Made by a program: the position numbers and the translations under genes
Notes under the pieces: generated by a model
Told to the model about the DNA's origin: nothing
Databases searched by the model: none
What the model saw: only the letters and a program-made list of their open reading frames with translations
Assembly: GCA_022013205.1 (NCBI GenBank)
Contig: JAKLQT010000160.1
Span: 1 to 8,512 of the forward strand
Length of the DNA: 8,512 nucleotides
From: Candidatus Omnitrophota bacterium
GTDB taxonomy: Bacteria > Omnitrophota > Gorgyraeia > B26-G9
Direction: 5' to 3'
Shown here: positions 7,780 through 8,512 of the stretch, piece after piece
Layout: every line of letters starts with the position of its first letter
Position numbering within the stretch: the stretch's first letter is position 1

Positions 7780-7872
7780 TAGCACGACGTTACCAACACA
7801 TATCAATGTCAGCGTATAGAAAATAATTGTTATATGCGGCGATACTACTGCAAACAATAAATATTTTACCGA

Positions 7873-7885
7873 ATAGCGATGCTAT
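7873..7885. repeat. Short perfect inverted repeat (ATAGC-3-GCTAT)
   Basis: ATAGC and GCTAT are separated by GAT, giving a 13-base dyad. It lies 12 bases from the larger dyad at 7898-7914. The TATAAT hexamer at 7885-7890 on the plus strand touches its right end, but no good -35 box accompanies it. It may be a protein-binding site or chance. Confidence 0.25.
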
Positions 7886-7892
7886 ATAATTT

Positions 7893-7914
7893 GAAAAATT
7901 TACCCGCGGTAAAT
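7893..7914 (-). terminator. Perfect 17-nt dyad followed by a U-run: weak terminator/attenuator or operator
   Basis: ATTTACC (7898-7904) and GGTAAAT (7908-7914) form seven perfect pairs around CGC. Read on the minus strand the hairpin is followed directly by four T before a C, like a weak intrinsic terminator. It lies about 95-110 nt after the predicted transcription start at the 8016-8044 promoter, so it could end a short RNA or attenuate the operon. The stem has only two G-C pairs, which makes efficient termination doubtful. The perfect symmetry also suits a repressor operator. Confidence 0.35.
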
Positions 7915-8015
7915 CAATATTGAAAACAGGGGGCATATTAGCCTACAACTACCACAAAATTATTATATCTATGTTTGTTCTAACAGGTTATCTCATTTAT
8001 CTCTATTGCAAAAGA

Positions 8016-8044
8016 ATTGTAACAAAAAGCAAAACCATTGTCAA
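8016..8044 (-). promoter_or_regulatory. Near-consensus sigma70 promoter facing the operon
   Basis: On the minus strand TTGACA (8044-8039) is followed after exactly 17 bases by TACAAT (8021-8016), a perfect -35 box and a five-of-six -10 box. Transcription would begin near 8009 and run leftward. The next start codon of a real gene on this strand is at 7584, so the transcript would have a leader of about 425 nt. No comparably good promoter is visible closer to the operon. It may instead serve a small RNA ending near 7893. Confidence 0.6.
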
Positions 8045-8117
8045 GAAACCCAATCGTGGAGTTTTACCCCATTTTTACCGTAACAAGCTAATTTTAAAAG
8101 AAAAAGGAGAACATTAA

Positions 8118-8363
8118 TTATTGCTTTGCTAAAGTATCTGTTGGGGTACTTTTGGTTGCTAAGACTCCATTTGCCGTCAAATAAAAGACTGAAATGCCGT
8201 CCTCTATCGCATAATATTTAGATACCGAAGCTTCATTTTCCCCATTAATTTTCAGCCTAACATCGCCATTCTCATTCGGAGTCCTAAATACACACTTGAA
8301 AAATAAAATACCACCTGTAATAATGCCGCAATATTTCCTATCCCAACATATCCACTGAGACAT
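8118..8363 (-). CDS. Small protein of unknown function, 81 aa
   Basis: I do not recognise this protein. From ATG at 8363 it reads MSQWICWDRKYCGIITGG at the N-terminus and ends LAKQ. It has a hydrophobic patch (GIITGGILFFKCVF), a polar middle with several probable beta strands, three cysteines and two early tryptophans. There is no signal peptide or clear transmembrane helix. The start was chosen over a longer frame opening with TTG at 8432 because AGGGA sits seven bases upstream of the ATG and because the extra N-terminal residues are low-complexity phenylalanine-rich sequence. It lies upstream of the operon on the same strand but is separated from it by more than 500 bases, so a shared function is not implied. 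It could be a real small gene or the remnant of one near a mobile element. Confidence 0.45.
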   Translation of the reverse strand: MSQWICWDRKYCGIITGGILFFKCVFRTPNENGDVRLKINGENEASVSKYYAIEDGISVFYLTANGVLATKSTPTDTLAKQ

Positions 8364-8415
8364 GCTCAAATCCCTAAATCCTAAATAGAAAATAAAAAAA
8401 GGAGTAAAAAAGAAC

Positions 8416-8487
8416 GACCTCCGATGGTACAATGGTTATATAACAAAAACAGTAACCATCACCCAAAGGGTGAAACCCATGGAGGTC
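8416..8487 (+). promoter_or_regulatory. Branched inverted-repeat structure sequestering a Shine-Dalgarno site
   Basis: The outer stem pairs GACCTCCGATGG (8416-8427) with CCATGGAGGTC (8477-8487), with one bulged base. Inside are two hairpins: ATGGTTA (8432-8438) with TAACCAT (8453-8459), and CACCC-AAA-GGGTG (8460-8472). Together they would fold as a three-way junction. The GGAGGT ribosome site of the gene at 8494 is wholly inside the outer stem, so translation from a transcript that starts upstream of the structure should be blocked. Several insertion sequences protect their transposase genes from read-through in this way. Confidence 0.55.
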
Positions 8488-8493
8488 AAATAG

Positions 8494-8512
8494 ATGTTAA
8501 CAGAAAAGCTGT
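8494..8512 (+). CDS. Start of a rightward gene, truncated by window edge; product unknown
   Basis: Only six codons are present, reading MLTEKL. The ATG is preceded by GGAGGT with a seven-base spacer, a very strong ribosome site, which makes a real gene likely although the product cannot be named. The upstream structure hiding that ribosome site hints at a transposase of an insertion sequence, but the coding part in the window is far too short to test this. Confidence 0.5.

Larger units (their letters stand above)
7585..8117. other. Leader / intergenic region upstream of the operon
   Basis: About 530 bases lie between the glycosyltransferase start and the small gene at 8118-8363. I see no tRNA, no CRISPR repeats and no convincing long ORF. 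A 65-codon plus-strand frame (7920-8117) starts only at TTG without a ribosome site, resembles nothing I know and is probably chance. What the region does hold is a promoter facing the operon, two perfect short inverted repeats, a 133-nt imperfect hairpin and a short upstream ORF, listed separately. The hairpin part is visibly richer in G and C than its surroundings. The layout fits a long regulated 5' leader, or a small RNA placed before the operon. Confidence 0.6.

Noticed and set aside
7920..8117. 65-codon plus-strand frame with a hydrophobic stretch (IISMFVLTGYLIYLYC)
   Set aside because: Starts at TTG without a ribosome site, runs across the opposite-strand promoter at 8016-8044 and looks like AT-rich chance coding. 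A shorter version from the internal ATG also lacks a ribosome site.
7585..8117. tRNA, CRISPR array or known riboswitch
   Set aside because: No cloverleaf with a T-loop, no regular spaced repeats and no riboswitch core that I recognise.

Overview
The window is AT-rich and almost fully coding from position 1 to 7584. It holds one tightly packed minus-strand operon, read from about 7600 down past position 1. Nothing in it fixes the taxon. The low GC, the lipid-carrier type glycosyltransferase and the series of cobalamin-binding radical SAM enzymes would suit an anaerobic Gram-negative or candidate-phylum bacterium (Omnitrophota-like or deltaproteobacteria-like genomes carry such sets), but this is inference only.

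In transcription order the operon encodes: (1) a 617-residue polytopic glycosyltransferase of the PMT/ArnT type (5731-7584); (2) a FAD-dependent oxidoreductase of the UDP-galactopyranose mutase / protoporphyrinogen-oxidase-like group (4340-5752); (3) a B12-binding radical SAM protein (2846-4333); (4) a second one (1411-2817); (5) a third one, cut off by the window edge (1-1379). The first two genes overlap and the later gaps are 6, 28 and 31 nt, so the five products probably act in one pathway. The simplest reading is assembly and radical-based modification (methylation or another C-C or C-H chemistry) of a lipid-linked sugar or unusual lipid at the inner membrane. The substrate cannot be read from the sequence.

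The stretch 7585-8117 has no convincing long gene but is rich in signals on the operon strand. It has a near-perfect sigma70-type promoter (TTGACA, 17 bp, TACAAT, at 8044-8016), two short perfect inverted repeats (7873-7885 and 7898-7914, the second followed by a U-run on the minus strand), a 133-nt imperfect hairpin bounded by 9-bp inverted repeats (7647-7779), and a 14-codon upstream ORF with its own ribosome site that ends 4 nt before the glycosyltransferase start. If the promoter drives the operon, the leader is about 425 nt long.

At the right side lies a small minus-strand gene (8118-8363, 81 aa, unknown). The last 100 bases carry the start of a rightward gene (ATG at 8494) whose strong Shine-Dalgarno sequence is locked into a branched inverted-repeat structure, an arrangement reminiscent of transposase genes.
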